A stretch of DNA of 53,027 bases, from the NCBI GenBank assembly GCA_037128705.1, contig JBAXVX010000027.1:1-53027 (forward strand), written 5' to 3'. This document shows positions 25,521 to 34,633 of this stretch, piece by piece. Under the pieces are notes generated by a model. The model saw nothing but the letters and a program-made list of their open reading frames with translations. It was not told the origin of the DNA and did not search any database. Each line of letters opens with the position of its first letter. Positions within the stretch are counted from its first letter, which is position 1. This DNA comes from CAIVAT01 sp037128705. GTDB lineage: Bacteria; Bacteroidota; Bacteroidia; Bacteroidales; FEN-979. Both the position numbers and the translations under genes were made by a program.

Positions 25521-27832
25521 AATTCATCCGGGTCAATCGCCTGCTTTTTCTTTTTGTCTTTGATGGGCCCGGGTGTTCCCTCTTCACCACAGTTGATATC
25601 CACGGAGAGGGGTTGTAACGGCGCATCGAAATCGCGTTTGGAATACCGCAGGCCGGGGTCGCCATACACCCGCTGCATATAGAGTGCCCAGATCGGCAAT
25701 GCCATGTTGGCGCCCTGTCCGAGGGTGATGGTGCGGAAATGGGCAGCACGGTCTTCGCACCCTACCCAAACCCCTGTCACAAGGTCGGGCGTGATCCCCA
25801 TGAACCAACCGTCGCTCTGGTTTTGGGTGGTGCCTGTTTTCCCGGCAATGGGATTATCGAATCCATACTTATACCGCAGCCTGATGCTGGTCCCGGCTTC
25901 CACCACCCCCTTCATCAGCTGGATCATCAGGTAGGCGGTCTCCTCGCTGATGGCCTCCTGCGATTTGGGATTGAAGGTCTGGAGAACATTCCCGTTTTTA
26001 TCCTCAATGCGTGTGATGAAAATGGGTTCGACATATACCCCCTTGTTGGCGAAAACGCTCATGGCGCCCACCATTTCGTAGAGACTGATGTCGCATGAAC
26101 CCAGCGCAATGGAATACACCGCCGGAATATCGCTCGTGACACCCATTTTATGGGCCATGGCCACCACGGCTTTGGGTGAATATTTCTTGATCAGCTGGCC
26201 CGATACCCAGTTGTTGGAGTTGGCCAGGGCCCACCGCAGCGTAACCAGTTGTCCGCGCCGCTCATCACTGGAACTTTCCGGGGCCCATACCTGTCCGTTG
26301 CCGAGGTCGATCACCGGCTGCACATTGGGATACCGCGAACAGGGTGATTCTCCCTCCTGCATGGCCAGGGTGTAAAGAAAGGGCTTAAAGGTTGAACCAA
26401 CCTGCCGTTTGCTCAGCTTCACATGATCGTACTGGAAAAACCGGTAATCGATCCCGCCAACATAAGCCTTGACAAACCCCGTGTGCGGATCCATGGACAT
26501 CAGTCCCGACTGGAGGAAGAATTTGTAATACCGGATGGAATCCATGGGGGTCATTACGGTATCGATCTCACCACGATAGGAGAATACCTTCATTTTGGCC
26601 GGTACCTTGAAGTCCTGGAGGATCTGGTCATCCGTATAACCTTCCGTTTTAAGGCGGGAATATCGGTCGGAACGGCGCATGGCCGAAAGCAGGAGGCTGA
26701 TGGTCTCTTTTTTTGCCGCATCCGGTTCAAAAACAAAGGGGGCGTTCGGAATTCCTTTCCAATGTTCGAAGAAGGAGGGCTGAAGCTCTTTGCCAAGATA
26801 TTCATGCATCGCCCTTTCGGCATACTCCTGCATTTTATAGTTGATGGTGGTATACACCTTGAGCCCGTCACGATAGAGATTATAGGGTGTGCCATCCTCC
26901 TTGGGGTTCTGGTTGCACCACTCGGCCAGCACCATGCGCAGGTATTCGCGAAAATAGGTGGCAATGCCGGTGGTATGATCCTGGAGCCGGTAATTGGTCA
27001 TGTCGACCGGGATCTGTTTCAATGAATCGAGTTCGGTGGTACTGATATATCCATATTTCGCCATCTGGTGCATGACCGTGTTGCGGCGTTCAAATGCACG
27101 GGCGGGGTTACGAACGGGGCTGAACCAGGTAGGGGCCTTCAGAATGCCGATCAGGACGGCGGCCTCTTCAACGTTAAGCTGATCGGGCCCTTTGTTGAAG
27201 TAAGTTTTGGCGGCCGATTTGATCCCGTAAGACTGACTGCCGAAATCAACGGTATTCAGGTACATGGCGAGGATCTCATCCTTGGAATAATTTCGCTCGA
27301 GCTTCACCGCCGTGATCCATTCCTTGAATTTGATCATCACGGTCTCCCAGAAGGTCCTGTTCTGTTTGCGCGGAAAGAGGTTTTTGGCCAGCTGCTGCGT
27401 GATGGTGGATCCGCCTCCTTTGGACGATCCGGTGGTCATTCCCCAGAAAACCCTGAAGATGGCGATCACATCAATTCCCGAATGTTCTTCAAACCGGGCA
27501 TCCTCGGTAGCGATCAAGGCATTGATCACGTTGGGGGAGAGGTCCTGGTACTGCGAATTCGATCGGTTCTCAATGTAATACTTTCCCAGTAACTTGCCGT
27601 CGGTCGAAATTACCTCGGTGGCCAGGTTGCTTTTTGGATTTTCAAGCTCCTCGAAGGAGGGCATGTTGCCCAACAGGCCGGAGGTGACCGAGATAAAGAA
27701 CAGGGCGATCAGAAGGACCAGAACAACATAGGAGATCCAGAATCCCTTCAGATATTTCTTATACGGCACTTTTCTGGAGTGAGGTTTTGGCACTTCGTTC
27801 AGGATCGGAATATGTGAAATCGGGTTATTCAT
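25517..27832 (-). CDS. Penicillin-binding protein 1A (bifunctional transglycosylase/transpeptidase)
   Basis: A 771-residue class A PBP. One N-terminal span at about 32-55 is followed by the GT51 domain: the catalytic E-D-A-R-F-E-E-H-S-G-I-D, then GGGSTITQQLAKNLFP and LNTVDFGSQSYGI. The transpeptidase domain has S480-T-F-K as the S-x-x-K nucleophile, A-N-S-N-N as the S-x-N element and K-T-G-T-T as the K-T-G motif. It polymerises and crosslinks peptidoglycan in the periplasm. The ATG overlaps the last bases of gldH by 4, so the two are translationally coupled, the usual order in Bacteroidota. All catalytic motifs are present. Confidence 0.95.
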   Translation of the reverse strand: MNNPISHIPILNEVPKPHSRKVPYKKYLKGFWISYVVLVLLIALFFISVTSGLLGNMPSFEELENPKSNLATEVISTDGKLLGKYYIENRSNSQYQDLSPNVINALIATEDARFEEHSGIDVIAIFRVFWGMTTGSSKGGGSTITQQLAKNLFPRKQNRTFWETVMIKFKEWITAVKLERNYSKDEILAMYLNTVDFGSQSYGIKSAAKTYFNKGPDQLNVEEAAVLIGILKAPTWFSPVRNPARAFERRNTVMHQMAKYGYISTTELDSLKQIPVDMTNYRLQDHTTGIATYFREYLRMVLAEWCNQNPKEDGTPYNLYRDGLKVYTTINYKMQEYAERAMHEYLGKELQPSFFEHWKGIPNAPFVFEPDAAKKETISLLLSAMRRSDRYSRLKTEGYTDDQILQDFKVPAKMKVFSYRGEIDTVMTPMDSIRYYKFFLQSGLMSMDPHTGFVKAYVGGIDYRFFQYDHVKLSKRQVGSTFKPFLYTLAMQEGESPCSRYPNVQPVIDLGNGQVWAPESSSDERRGQLVTLRWALANSNNWVSGQLIKKYSPKAVVAMAHKMGVTSDIPAVYSIALGSCDISLYEMVGAMSVFANKGVYVEPIFITRIEDKNGNVLQTFNPKSQEAISEETAYLMIQLMKGVVEAGTSIRLRYKYGFDNPIAGKTGTTQNQSDGWFMGITPDLVTGVWVGCEDRAAHFRTITLGQGANMALPIWALYMQRVYGDPGLRYSKRDFDAPLQPLSVDINCGEEGTPGPIKDKKKKQAIDPDEF

Positions 27833-28305
27833 TCTTTTTCAATACGTAAACCAATGTCCCGCAGCCCTTGGAGTTCGCTGACCCGCATGGCCTGTTCCAG
27901 CTCGAACCCGTATTTTCCCTTCTGCCTGAACTGAACCCCTTTCTGCAGCAGGAACCGGCTGAACTTAATGTCGCCCATTCCCGATCCCAGCCATCGGCCG
28001 TCATAATCAGCCAGCGTGAGTTCGAGGGTATCGCGCGAGATTTTTCCGTCGGGGTATTTGGTGTTCAGGAAGAGGTAGAGGTTGCTGTAAGGATAGATGG
28101 TGGAATTCCGCACATTGAGATAAACATTGTACCGCAGTGCGATGTTTGATATGGTCACATCGAACTTCAGTCTCCTGTTTGCCTTCCAGACGCCGTTCTC
28201 CACTTCAAAGTTCTCTTCAAATATCCGGTTTGAATCACAGGAAATCATCATTCCCGCTAACAGAAGGACGAACAGAAGAATTTTCTTTCCAGGGTATATT
28301 CCCAT
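27829..28305 (-). CDS. gldH: Gliding motility lipoprotein GldH
   Basis: A 158-residue lipoprotein. From ATG 28305 the signal GKKILLFVLLLAGMMIS ends at Cys23 of a lipobox; the open frame extends upstream to 28380 but that part overlaps ricT and lacks signal features. The body, beginning FEENFEVENGVWKANRRLKF and later LYLFLNTKYPDG and GDIKFSRFLLQKG, fits GldH. GldH is required for gliding in Flavobacterium and occurs widely in non-gliding Bacteroidota next to PBP1A, where its role is less clear. It sits between ricT and the PBP1A gene and overlaps the latter by 4 bases. Confidence 0.85.
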   Translation of the reverse strand: MGIYPGKKILLFVLLLAGMMISCDSNRIFEENFEVENGVWKANRRLKFDVTISNIALRYNVYLNVRNSTIYPYSNLYLFLNTKYPDGKISRDTLELTLADYDGRWLGSGMGDIKFSRFLLQKGVQFRQKGKYGFELEQAMRVSELQGLRDIGLRIEKE

Positions 28306-28330
28306 GATGCGCTCTTGCAGCAGAAGTCGT

Positions 28331-29527
28331 TTATAAATGGTCGAAACGGGTGAGGTCGTCCTGGACTGCACCATTGTCAAATTCCGATTTTTTCTCGGTT
28401 ATTTGTGCAAAATCTTCCAATTTTTCAGGCAGATTTCCCTTTTTATTCTCCTCCTGGATCGAGATCACGTTGTCGACCGGGATGGCCATCAGGTTGCTCG
28501 GTTCCTGGATATAGGAATACCACATGAGCCGCTGGAAAATGTCGGTTTTCTGATGTACGGCTTCCCCATGTTTGGTCTTCAGCCTGATTTCAGTGTTTGG
28601 CATCCCTTTGATGGCATCCACGTAGGTGTCGTACTCATAGTTGAGGCAGCATTTGAGTTTCCCGCACTGGCCGGCCAGTTTCTGTGGATTCAGGGAGAGT
28701 TGCTGTACCCGGGCCGAATTGGTGGTCACCGATTTGAAATCGCTCATCCAGGTTGAACAGCAGAGTTCCCTTCCGCAGGAGCCGATTCCGCCGAGCCGGC
28801 TTGCCTCCTGCCTGGCGCCAATCTGCCGCATTTCAATGCGCAATTTGAACTCCTCGGCCATCAGCTTGATCAGTTCGCGGAAATCAACGCGGTCCTCGGC
28901 AGTGTAATAAAAAATAGCTTTGGTATTGTCTCCCTGAATTTCAACATCGTTGATTTTCATGAGCAGTCCAAGCTGGTCGGCGATGGCCCGCGAACGAAAC
29001 ATGGTGGGAATCTCCTGGTCAACGGAGGAAATCCATTTTTCTATGTCGGTAAGCCGCGCCTTGCGGTAAACTTTTTTAATGTCATCAGGATTGGCCGAAG
29101 GATTCTTTTTTCTGAGCTGAAAACGGACCATCTCCCCCGCCATGCTTACAATGCCGATGTCATGCCCCGGAGATGCTTCAACGGCTACGATTTCTCCCAC
29201 CGCCAATTCCAAATCGGGCGGTATGCGGAAATAATCCTTGCGGCTGTTCTTAAACCGCACTTCAACGACATCCACCATTTTCGATCCGGATGGAACCGGG
29301 ATGTTGCTGAGCCAGTCGAAGGAATCAAACTTACTGCAGCTGTGCTGAAAAACAGTGTCGTTTTTATTGTAAAGTTTTGGAGTCTGGCAGCATCCGCGGC
29401 TTAAAAACGGATTATCGGGCCGCCTGACCTGATGGAACTCCTGCATGCCAAAATCTTCCTCATACACCTCTTTTGGTGTTGTTACTGCGGGCTGATCTGG
29501 TGTATTTTCAACGTTTTCCATATCCAT
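28331..29527 (-). CDS. ricT: PSP1-domain protein, RicT/YaaT-like
   Basis: A 398-residue cytoplasmic protein with the PSP1 C-terminal domain. The cysteine-rich signature is G-S-C-G-R-E-L-C-C-S-T-W followed by GQCGKLKCCLNYEYD, as in the RicT (YaaT) subunit of the Fe-S-containing Ric complex, which affects RNase Y and phosphorelay functions in Bacillus. Its role in Bacteroidota is not well worked out. I prefer ATG 29527 (or 29521) to the in-frame GTG 29539, because holB ends at 29536 and the first four residues after GTG add nothing. The order holB-ricT-gldH-PBP1A is a common Bacteroidota string. Confidence 0.88.
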   Translation of the reverse strand: MDMENVENTPDQPAVTTPKEVYEEDFGMQEFHQVRRPDNPFLSRGCCQTPKLYNKNDTVFQHSCSKFDSFDWLSNIPVPSGSKMVDVVEVRFKNSRKDYFRIPPDLELAVGEIVAVEASPGHDIGIVSMAGEMVRFQLRKKNPSANPDDIKKVYRKARLTDIEKWISSVDQEIPTMFRSRAIADQLGLLMKINDVEIQGDNTKAIFYYTAEDRVDFRELIKLMAEEFKLRIEMRQIGARQEASRLGGIGSCGRELCCSTWMSDFKSVTTNSARVQQLSLNPQKLAGQCGKLKCCLNYEYDTYVDAIKGMPNTEIRLKTKHGEAVHQKTDIFQRLMWYSYIQEPSNLMAIPVDNVISIQEENKKGNLPEKLEDFAQITEKKSEFDNGAVQDDLTRFDHL

Positions 29528-29535
29528 CAAAATCC

Positions 29536-30627
29536 TCACAAAGGTATGATATTCGGTTTAAACTTCCGAACAAATTTTAGAGACAGGTCAAGGAAGAGCG
29601 TTGGGCCATGTGCATTGCGTTCAATGTGAAACAGGGCATCGTTGAGCAGGGTGTTGAATTCAACAAGCACATCGGATGTGATGAACGGTGAAAAACCCTG
29701 GATGAACCTGAGCTCTTCCCCCTCAACTCCCTTTGGAACCTCATGCCTGTAATTCATGGTTGCACAGTACCCGGTCACCTTGAGGGCATAGGTCAGGAAA
29801 CTCTTCTGCTTTTCTCTTCCGGTTTTGGAGATCTCGGCAGCGAATCCAACCAGATCCGGGATCTTTCCTGCGAAACAAGCCCGCATCCAGTTGCGGAAAA
29901 CATCAAAGTGAATGACATCCTCCTCGTTCACGGCGACATCGGAGTTGGCTGACCTGGGAATCTTGACCATCAGCGTTCGTGAAAGAATGGTGTTGATGAT
30001 CTGTTCAGGCTCCTCCGAAATCAGGATAAAAAGTGTTTTTTCGGGTGGTTCCTCGAGGATCTTCAGGATTTTCGGTGCGGCGGAATAGAACAATTTTTCA
30101 ACCATCCAGATGATCATCACCTTGTAATCCGATTCATAACTTTTGTAGCTCAGGGTGGTGATGATCTCGTTGCAGTCGTCGGCATTGATGATCCCCTGCT
30201 TGTTTTCGATCCCGATCGACTCATACCAGTTCTGGAGCCCCGCCTGGAAATTGTTTTCCAGCAGAAATTTCCGCCAATCCTCGATGAAATGCTTGCTTTG
30301 CGGTTTTTTGGTGACCCGCTTGGTGGTGGCCACCGGATAGATGAAATGCAGGTCGGGATGGATCAGCTTCTCATATTTTATGCAAGACCGGCATGTCCCG
30401 CATGAATCTATTTCATTCCATAAGATGTCCGGGCTTTCTGAATTCTCTTTCGTAATTCCTTTTTTACCGGTGCAGTTGATGAACTGGGCGTAGGCGACGG
30501 CCAGAGCAAATTTCTGGCTGTCCTCCGCTCCGAAAAACAACTGGGCGTGACTCACCCGCTGGTCCAGGACTGTCTGAATCAGTTTACGCTTGATTTCCTC
30601 ATTTCCGGCAATTTCGCTGAACCTCAT
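29536..30627 (-). CDS. holB: DNA polymerase III delta-prime-like subunit
   Basis: A 363-residue AAA+ clamp-loader subunit. From ATG 30627 it begins MRFSEIAGNEEIKRKLIQ, followed by RVSHAQLFFG, which replaces the Walker A loop and is normal for non-ATPase delta-prime. The zinc-binding cysteines are in CGTCRSC. Later ILKILEEPPEKTLFILIS and ILSRTL carry the sensor-like motifs (I-L-S-R in place of S-R-C). It loads the sliding clamp at replication forks. A GTG at 30666 would add 13 residues unlike the family; a promoter-like element at 30680-30687 is compatible with either. Confidence 0.9.
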   Translation of the reverse strand: MRFSEIAGNEEIKRKLIQTVLDQRVSHAQLFFGAEDSQKFALAVAYAQFINCTGKKGITKENSESPDILWNEIDSCGTCRSCIKYEKLIHPDLHFIYPVATTKRVTKKPQSKHFIEDWRKFLLENNFQAGLQNWYESIGIENKQGIINADDCNEIITTLSYKSYESDYKVMIIWMVEKLFYSAAPKILKILEEPPEKTLFILISEEPEQIINTILSRTLMVKIPRSANSDVAVNEEDVIHFDVFRNWMRACFAGKIPDLVGFAAEISKTGREKQKSFLTYALKVTGYCATMNYRHEVPKGVEGEELRFIQGFSPFITSDVLVEFNTLLNDALFHIERNAHGPTLFLDLSLKFVRKFKPNIIPL

Positions 30628-30679
30628 CTCATCAGGATTCAATGTGTCGTGCCACGAAGGGGACACGACTTTGAGGTTG

Positions 30680-30687
30680 CAAATTTA
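30680..30687 (-). promoter_or_regulatory. Putative -7 promoter element for the holB-ricT-gldH-PBP1A operon
   Basis: TAAATTTG on the minus strand matches TAnnTTTG, 52 bases upstream of the preferred holB ATG. The four genes downstream overlap or nearly touch, so it could drive all of them. Confidence 0.45.
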
Positions 30688-30755
30688 GCGGATTTTCCCG
30701 ATTCAGAGGCTGCGAATTCATCGCCGGCCTATTTTAGGACAGCGGAGGACCGGCT

Positions 30756-30929
30756 TCATTGCCAGAAAATTTCAGGAACGGGCACCAGGGAGCGGAACAT
30801 CAGGGAGGGTGTGGGTTCCGGGACCAGAGATATGGAACGGACCAGGTATTTCAGGACCTTCTTTTTCCTTCCTACAAAACTAACCTGGGAATTAACTTCT
30901 ACCAGTTTGAAACGGATCAGGGTTGCCAT
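30756..30929 (-). CDS. Possible small basic protein (57 residues), uncertain
   Basis: The gap between holB and the large T9SS gene (30628-30941, 314 bases) has no clear gene. On the minus strand an ATG at 30929 opens 57 codons beginning MATLIRFKLVEV, with FVGRKKKVLKYLVR in the middle, ending at a TGA at 30756-30758. It starts 12 bases after the stop of the T9SS gene, so it could be translated from the same transcript. It is basic and resembles nothing I know. An overlapping plus-strand open frame crosses the same bases and neither has strong support. Otherwise this gap holds only the holB promoter-like element. Confidence 0.2.
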   Translation of the reverse strand: MATLIRFKLVEVNSQVSFVGRKKKVLKYLVRSISLVPEPTPSLMFRSLVPVPEIFWQ

Positions 30930-30941
30930 GGCTTTTCCGGG

Positions 30942-33900
30942 TTAATGTTTGTCGATCTTGATTGTTTCAACATCTCCGGAGGTAAATATGCGCAGGAAGT
31001 ATACCCCGGCAGGCGATCCGGACAGTGAAAAAGCGAATTTCCGTTCCTGTGTCAGCAAAGCGGTCATGATCTGTTCTCCCTGCATGTTCGACAACTCTAT
31101 CCTCCCGTCAAGGGTTTCAGCTTCGCCCCGCCGTTCCAGCGTGAACATGCCGGTGGTGGGATTCGGGTAGACGACAAAGGAGGATTTGTTGGAGGAATTT
31201 CCGTTGACGGACATGATGATCATGTTGGAGATGGCCGGGTTACAGGAAACACACGAGAGGTTGGATACCAGGATACACGACACGCGGTCGTTGCCGGCGG
31301 GCACATAGGAATAGACCGGGCCGCCGGGGCCTACATTCACGTCGTTGACCCTCCATTGATAGGCAGGGGCCGTTCCCCCGTTGACCGGGGTGGCCGTGAA
31401 GGTGACGGTGGTTCCCGCCGGGACGGGGTTGGCCGACGCCGCGATTGAAACACCCACAGGCATGATCCCGTTCACCACCATGTTCACCGTGTTGGATGTG
31501 GCAGTATTTCCCTGGACGCATGCGGAGTTTGAGGTCAATATACAGGTCACGGCAGCATTGTTTACTACAGAATAGGCGAAGGTCCTTGTGCCGGTCCCGG
31601 CATTCACCCCGTTTACCTTCCACTGGTATTGCGGGTTGCTGCCGCCGTTCACCGGTGTTGCTGCAAAGGTGACCGGGGTGTTCGGGCATACCGGGTTTGC
31701 AGAGGGCGCGATGGCTATGCTAACCGGGAGTACCGGGTTGACGGTCATGACGACTGCATTCGAGGTGGCCGGGTTCCCGGTGGCGCAATTGTTATCAGCC
31801 GTTACGGTACAGGTTACCTCATCGTTATCGGATGGGGAGAAGGTGTAGGTTGGCGAGTTGGTTCCGGCCGCCACGTTGTTCACCTTCCACTGGTAGGAGG
31901 GGGCATATCCGCCGTTTACAGCGGTTGCGGTAAAGGCCACCACAGCTCCCAGGCAAACCGGGTTGGCACTGGCGGCGATCGAAACACTGACAGCCGCCAC
32001 CGGGAGCTCTTCAATGATCGCACTCCCGTTCATCATGATGCTCTGGACCCCGTTGGTTCCTTCAACGGTATAGGTTCCGGCTGCCTGGCCCGGCCAGGAA
32101 AGGAGCAATCCGGTGCCGGGAACCGGGGAGCCGGCGCTGATGCCATTTTTCTTAAGCTGGTAGCTTACGTTCACCTGCGAGTTGCTCAGTGTGACCGGTA
32201 AGCCCGGACTACCCTCGCAGTATGATCCGGATCCGGCAACATCGTACACATTCAGTGCAGACTTTGTCCCGGTGATGGTCCCGAAAGAGGTCAGGCCATT
32301 GGCCGTAAGGAGGTGCAGCACCGGATCGGCTGCCTGGTAGGTGATAAATGGCAGCGGGTTGACCTTGACACAGGATATCTGATCTTCTGTTCCTGACACA
32401 TCAGCCGGCACATACTGAAAAACGGCATTGCAGCTGAAGGAAGAAATGGAGTTGGAGGTGAGGTTCCAGTACCGGACCAGGTAATGCTGGTTGTTCGGAT
32501 CTGCGGGGTATTTGGCATTCACCAGGTTGACCCCGGCATAATTTCCCGTTCCGAAAATTCCGCTGGTGAAGTTCAGGGTGACTGGCGAATATTCAGGTGT
32601 GGCCGTGTGGTCACCGACAGGGAAGGTGAAGCTTCCCGGGGCGGAGAATGCTTTTTTAACCTGGCCTGCACCGGTGGCGACAATCATTGCGGAGGATGAA
32701 GGGACTCCCGCGATCGTGGAGGAGCTCCCCAGGAGGAGGTCGTTCAGTCCAAGATTGAGGAACCCGTTGGTAAGTTTCAAATGGCCATTCGTTGTGACAT
32801 TCATATTCAGGTCGATGCCGTCACTGTTGGCTATTTCAAGGGTCGAGTTTGTTGCGGCCGAAAGGATGCCGGTTCCGGAGATGGTTTGGGGACAGGTTCC
32901 GTTGAGGGTTACGGTTCCGGCGCTGGCCGGGGCAAAATTAAGGATCCCTCCGGCGCCGACTGAGATGTTGCCCCGGATGGAATGGCCTGGAGTTCCGGTC
33001 ATGTTGAAGTTCAGCGTGCCTCCGGTCACGGTGAGGTTATCGATGGATACCGTGTTCCCTCCCTCCGCAGAGAGGGTCGCGCCCGGGGCGTCCAGTTCAA
33101 AATTGGCATAATTTCTTCCTGAGAAGGATAGGGGAACTCCGGCCGTGACTTTATAGAGACTCCCGGTCTGGAATACCACGACGCTGCCGGGCTGTGAGGC
33201 CCCGAAGGGATGGGCTCCTCCCTGGTGGACCAGGGTCGACCCGTTGGTAAATACGACGGATTGAAGGGAGGCCGTTCCAAAGGGATTTCCCGAGGAGAGG
33301 GCGCCTGCCGTAAAGGTGGATCCGAAATTAAAGGTGATCGCTCCCGGGTCGGTTGCTGTGAGCCGGTTTGCTGTTTCTGCAGAGGAGGAAAAGGCCATAC
33401 TCCCGCCGATGGATCCTGTGGCCCCGTTGCCCAGGGCGATTGAAACAGCATGAACCCCGTCCAGATTTAAGGAACACCCGGCGGGGACCTCCAGGTCGGT
33501 TCCGGCCTCTCCGGCAATGGTCAGCACCGCATCCGCTTCACTTTGCAGGCTAACCCCGGTATTGCCGGAAAGGATCATCCGGGCGATTGCCTGGGAGGGA
33601 ACGTGGGTAATTACGCAGGATGATCCATGGGTGAACTGCAGGATGTCGGTTGCCTGTGGCGTGGTGCGGACCGGGGTCCAGTTGGCCGGGATGGTCCAGT
33701 CGGCCGTTCCGGCCTGGTTCCAGGTGTAGCTTCCCGATCCCGAAGTCCCGTTGGCGATAATGGAAACATCATCAATACCCAGGGCCTGCGCGCTGGTAGT
33801 GGTGGATCCGCTTATGACAGAGTAATTCCAGGCAAGGTACAGGCTGCTGCCGGGAGCAAGGGTAACCGGCAGGTTTTTCGCGGTGATATAGCCTGTATCG

Positions 33901-34460
33901 CCCGGGGCGATGGGATACCCGGTATTGGCCGGATCGGCTCCGGCGAAACTGGTTAAAAAATCCGGTCCGGCCGAAGTCCATGCATTGCCATCCGCCGAAT
34001 AATAGAGCTGAACGGAAAAGCCGGCGGTGTTGGTCCCGGCACGGTATTTTTCAATGGTATAGCTTACGGTAAAATCATTTACCAAGCTGGTTCCGTCATT
34101 TTGCAGGAGGAGATAGAGGTTCACACTTTTTGATGCCGTGCTGGAAGAAAGTCCGCCGAGTGACCGGTCAGTTGCGGTGGAAGCTTCACCGGCTCCAAAA
34201 TTATAGATGCCATTGGGTGCGGTTGACGACATGTTGTTGCCTGCCCGCTGCTCGGTGGAGGTCCCGGCCGTGGCATAGGATCCGACCGTTCGCACGGTGG
34301 TGTGTTTATCCGCCTTCCAGCTCGAAGTAAGCGTGGCAGTGGCAGATGAGCCAAAGTTGAAATTTTCGGTGAAGGTACCTCCGGCCGAAATATTCACCTG
34401 CGCCCAACCCTGGTAACCCATACCAAAGGCCAGGATCATGAGTAACATGAAGGTTTTCAT
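30942..34460 (-). CDS. Large secreted T9SS protein with three Ig/PKD-like repeats
   Basis: An 1172-residue exported protein when begun at ATG 34460, which gives a clean signal peptide MKTFMLLMILAFGMGYQGWA. The first 250 residues look like a beta-sandwich ectodomain (NISAGGTFTENFNFG ... SLYLAWNYSVISG). The middle 350 residues are low-complexity beta-helix-like repeats with G-T-L-N-F and G-N-I-S steps, as in autotransporter-like adhesins. Then come three tandem units of about 83 residues, each with SIAASANPV or SIAPSANPV, then TATPVNGG, YQWKVN and V-T/S-C-I/T; these are PKD/Ig-like. The end, FVVYPNPTTGMFTLE to VYFLRIFTSGDVETIKI, is a T9SS type A sorting domain. A likely surface adhesin; ligand unknown. 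Confidence 0.75.
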   Translation of the reverse strand: MKTFMLLMILAFGMGYQGWAQVNISAGGTFTENFNFGSSATATLTSSWKADKHTTVRTVGSYATAGTSTEQRAGNNMSSTAPNGIYNFGAGEASTATDRSLGGLSSSTASKSVNLYLLLQNDGTSLVNDFTVSYTIEKYRAGTNTAGFSVQLYYSADGNAWTSAGPDFLTSFAGADPANTGYPIAPGDTGYITAKNLPVTLAPGSSLYLAWNYSVISGSTTTSAQALGIDDVSIIANGTSGSGSYTWNQAGTADWTIPANWTPVRTTPQATDILQFTHGSSCVITHVPSQAIARMILSGNTGVSLQSEADAVLTIAGEAGTDLEVPAGCSLNLDGVHAVSIALGNGATGSIGGSMAFSSSAETANRLTATDPGAITFNFGSTFTAGALSSGNPFGTASLQSVVFTNGSTLVHQGGAHPFGASQPGSVVVFQTGSLYKVTAGVPLSFSGRNYANFELDAPGATLSAEGGNTVSIDNLTVTGGTLNFNMTGTPGHSIRGNISVGAGGILNFAPASAGTVTLNGTCPQTISGTGILSAATNSTLEIANSDGIDLNMNVTTNGHLKLTNGFLNLGLNDLLLGSSSTIAGVPSSSAMIVATGAGQVKKAFSAPGSFTFPVGDHTATPEYSPVTLNFTSGIFGTGNYAGVNLVNAKYPADPNNQHYLVRYWNLTSNSISSFSCNAVFQYVPADVSGTEDQISCVKVNPLPFITYQAADPVLHLLTANGLTSFGTITGTKSALNVYDVAGSGSYCEGSPGLPVTLSNSQVNVSYQLKKNGISAGSPVPGTGLLLSWPGQAAGTYTVEGTNGVQSIMMNGSAIIEELPVAAVSVSIAASANPVCLGAVVAFTATAVNGGYAPSYQWKVNNVAAGTNSPTYTFSPSDNDEVTCTVTADNNCATGNPATSNAVVMTVNPVLPVSIAIAPSANPVCPNTPVTFAATPVNGGSNPQYQWKVNGVNAGTGTRTFAYSVVNNAAVTCILTSNSACVQGNTATSNTVNMVVNGIMPVGVSIAASANPVPAGTTVTFTATPVNGGTAPAYQWRVNDVNVGPGGPVYSYVPAGNDRVSCILVSNLSCVSCNPAISNMIIMSVNGNSSNKSSFVVYPNPTTGMFTLERRGEAETLDGRIELSNMQGEQIMTALLTQERKFAFSLSGSPAGVYFLRIFTSGDVETIKIDKH

Positions 34461-34633
34461 AGGTAAAAGTTTTAAATGGCACATAACAGAAAATGCAGTT
34501 GTTTTGTGCTTAATCAGCCAAAAGGGAAATGGTGGGAGGGATGTTAATAACTTTTACCTGGTTCGTGAGAATACAAACAGGACAGACAGCTTCAATGGCT
34601 GTTTTTCAAGTAAAAAGAAACGGAAAACAGGAA

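Noticed and set aside
27829..28380. Longer start for gldH at 28380
   Set aside because: The extra residues overlap ricT and would bury the lipoprotein signal.
34588..34606. Small hairpin with T run near 34.6 kb as a terminator
   Set aside because: The T run is on the plus strand, where no gene ends; on the minus strand the sequence gives no U tract after the stem.
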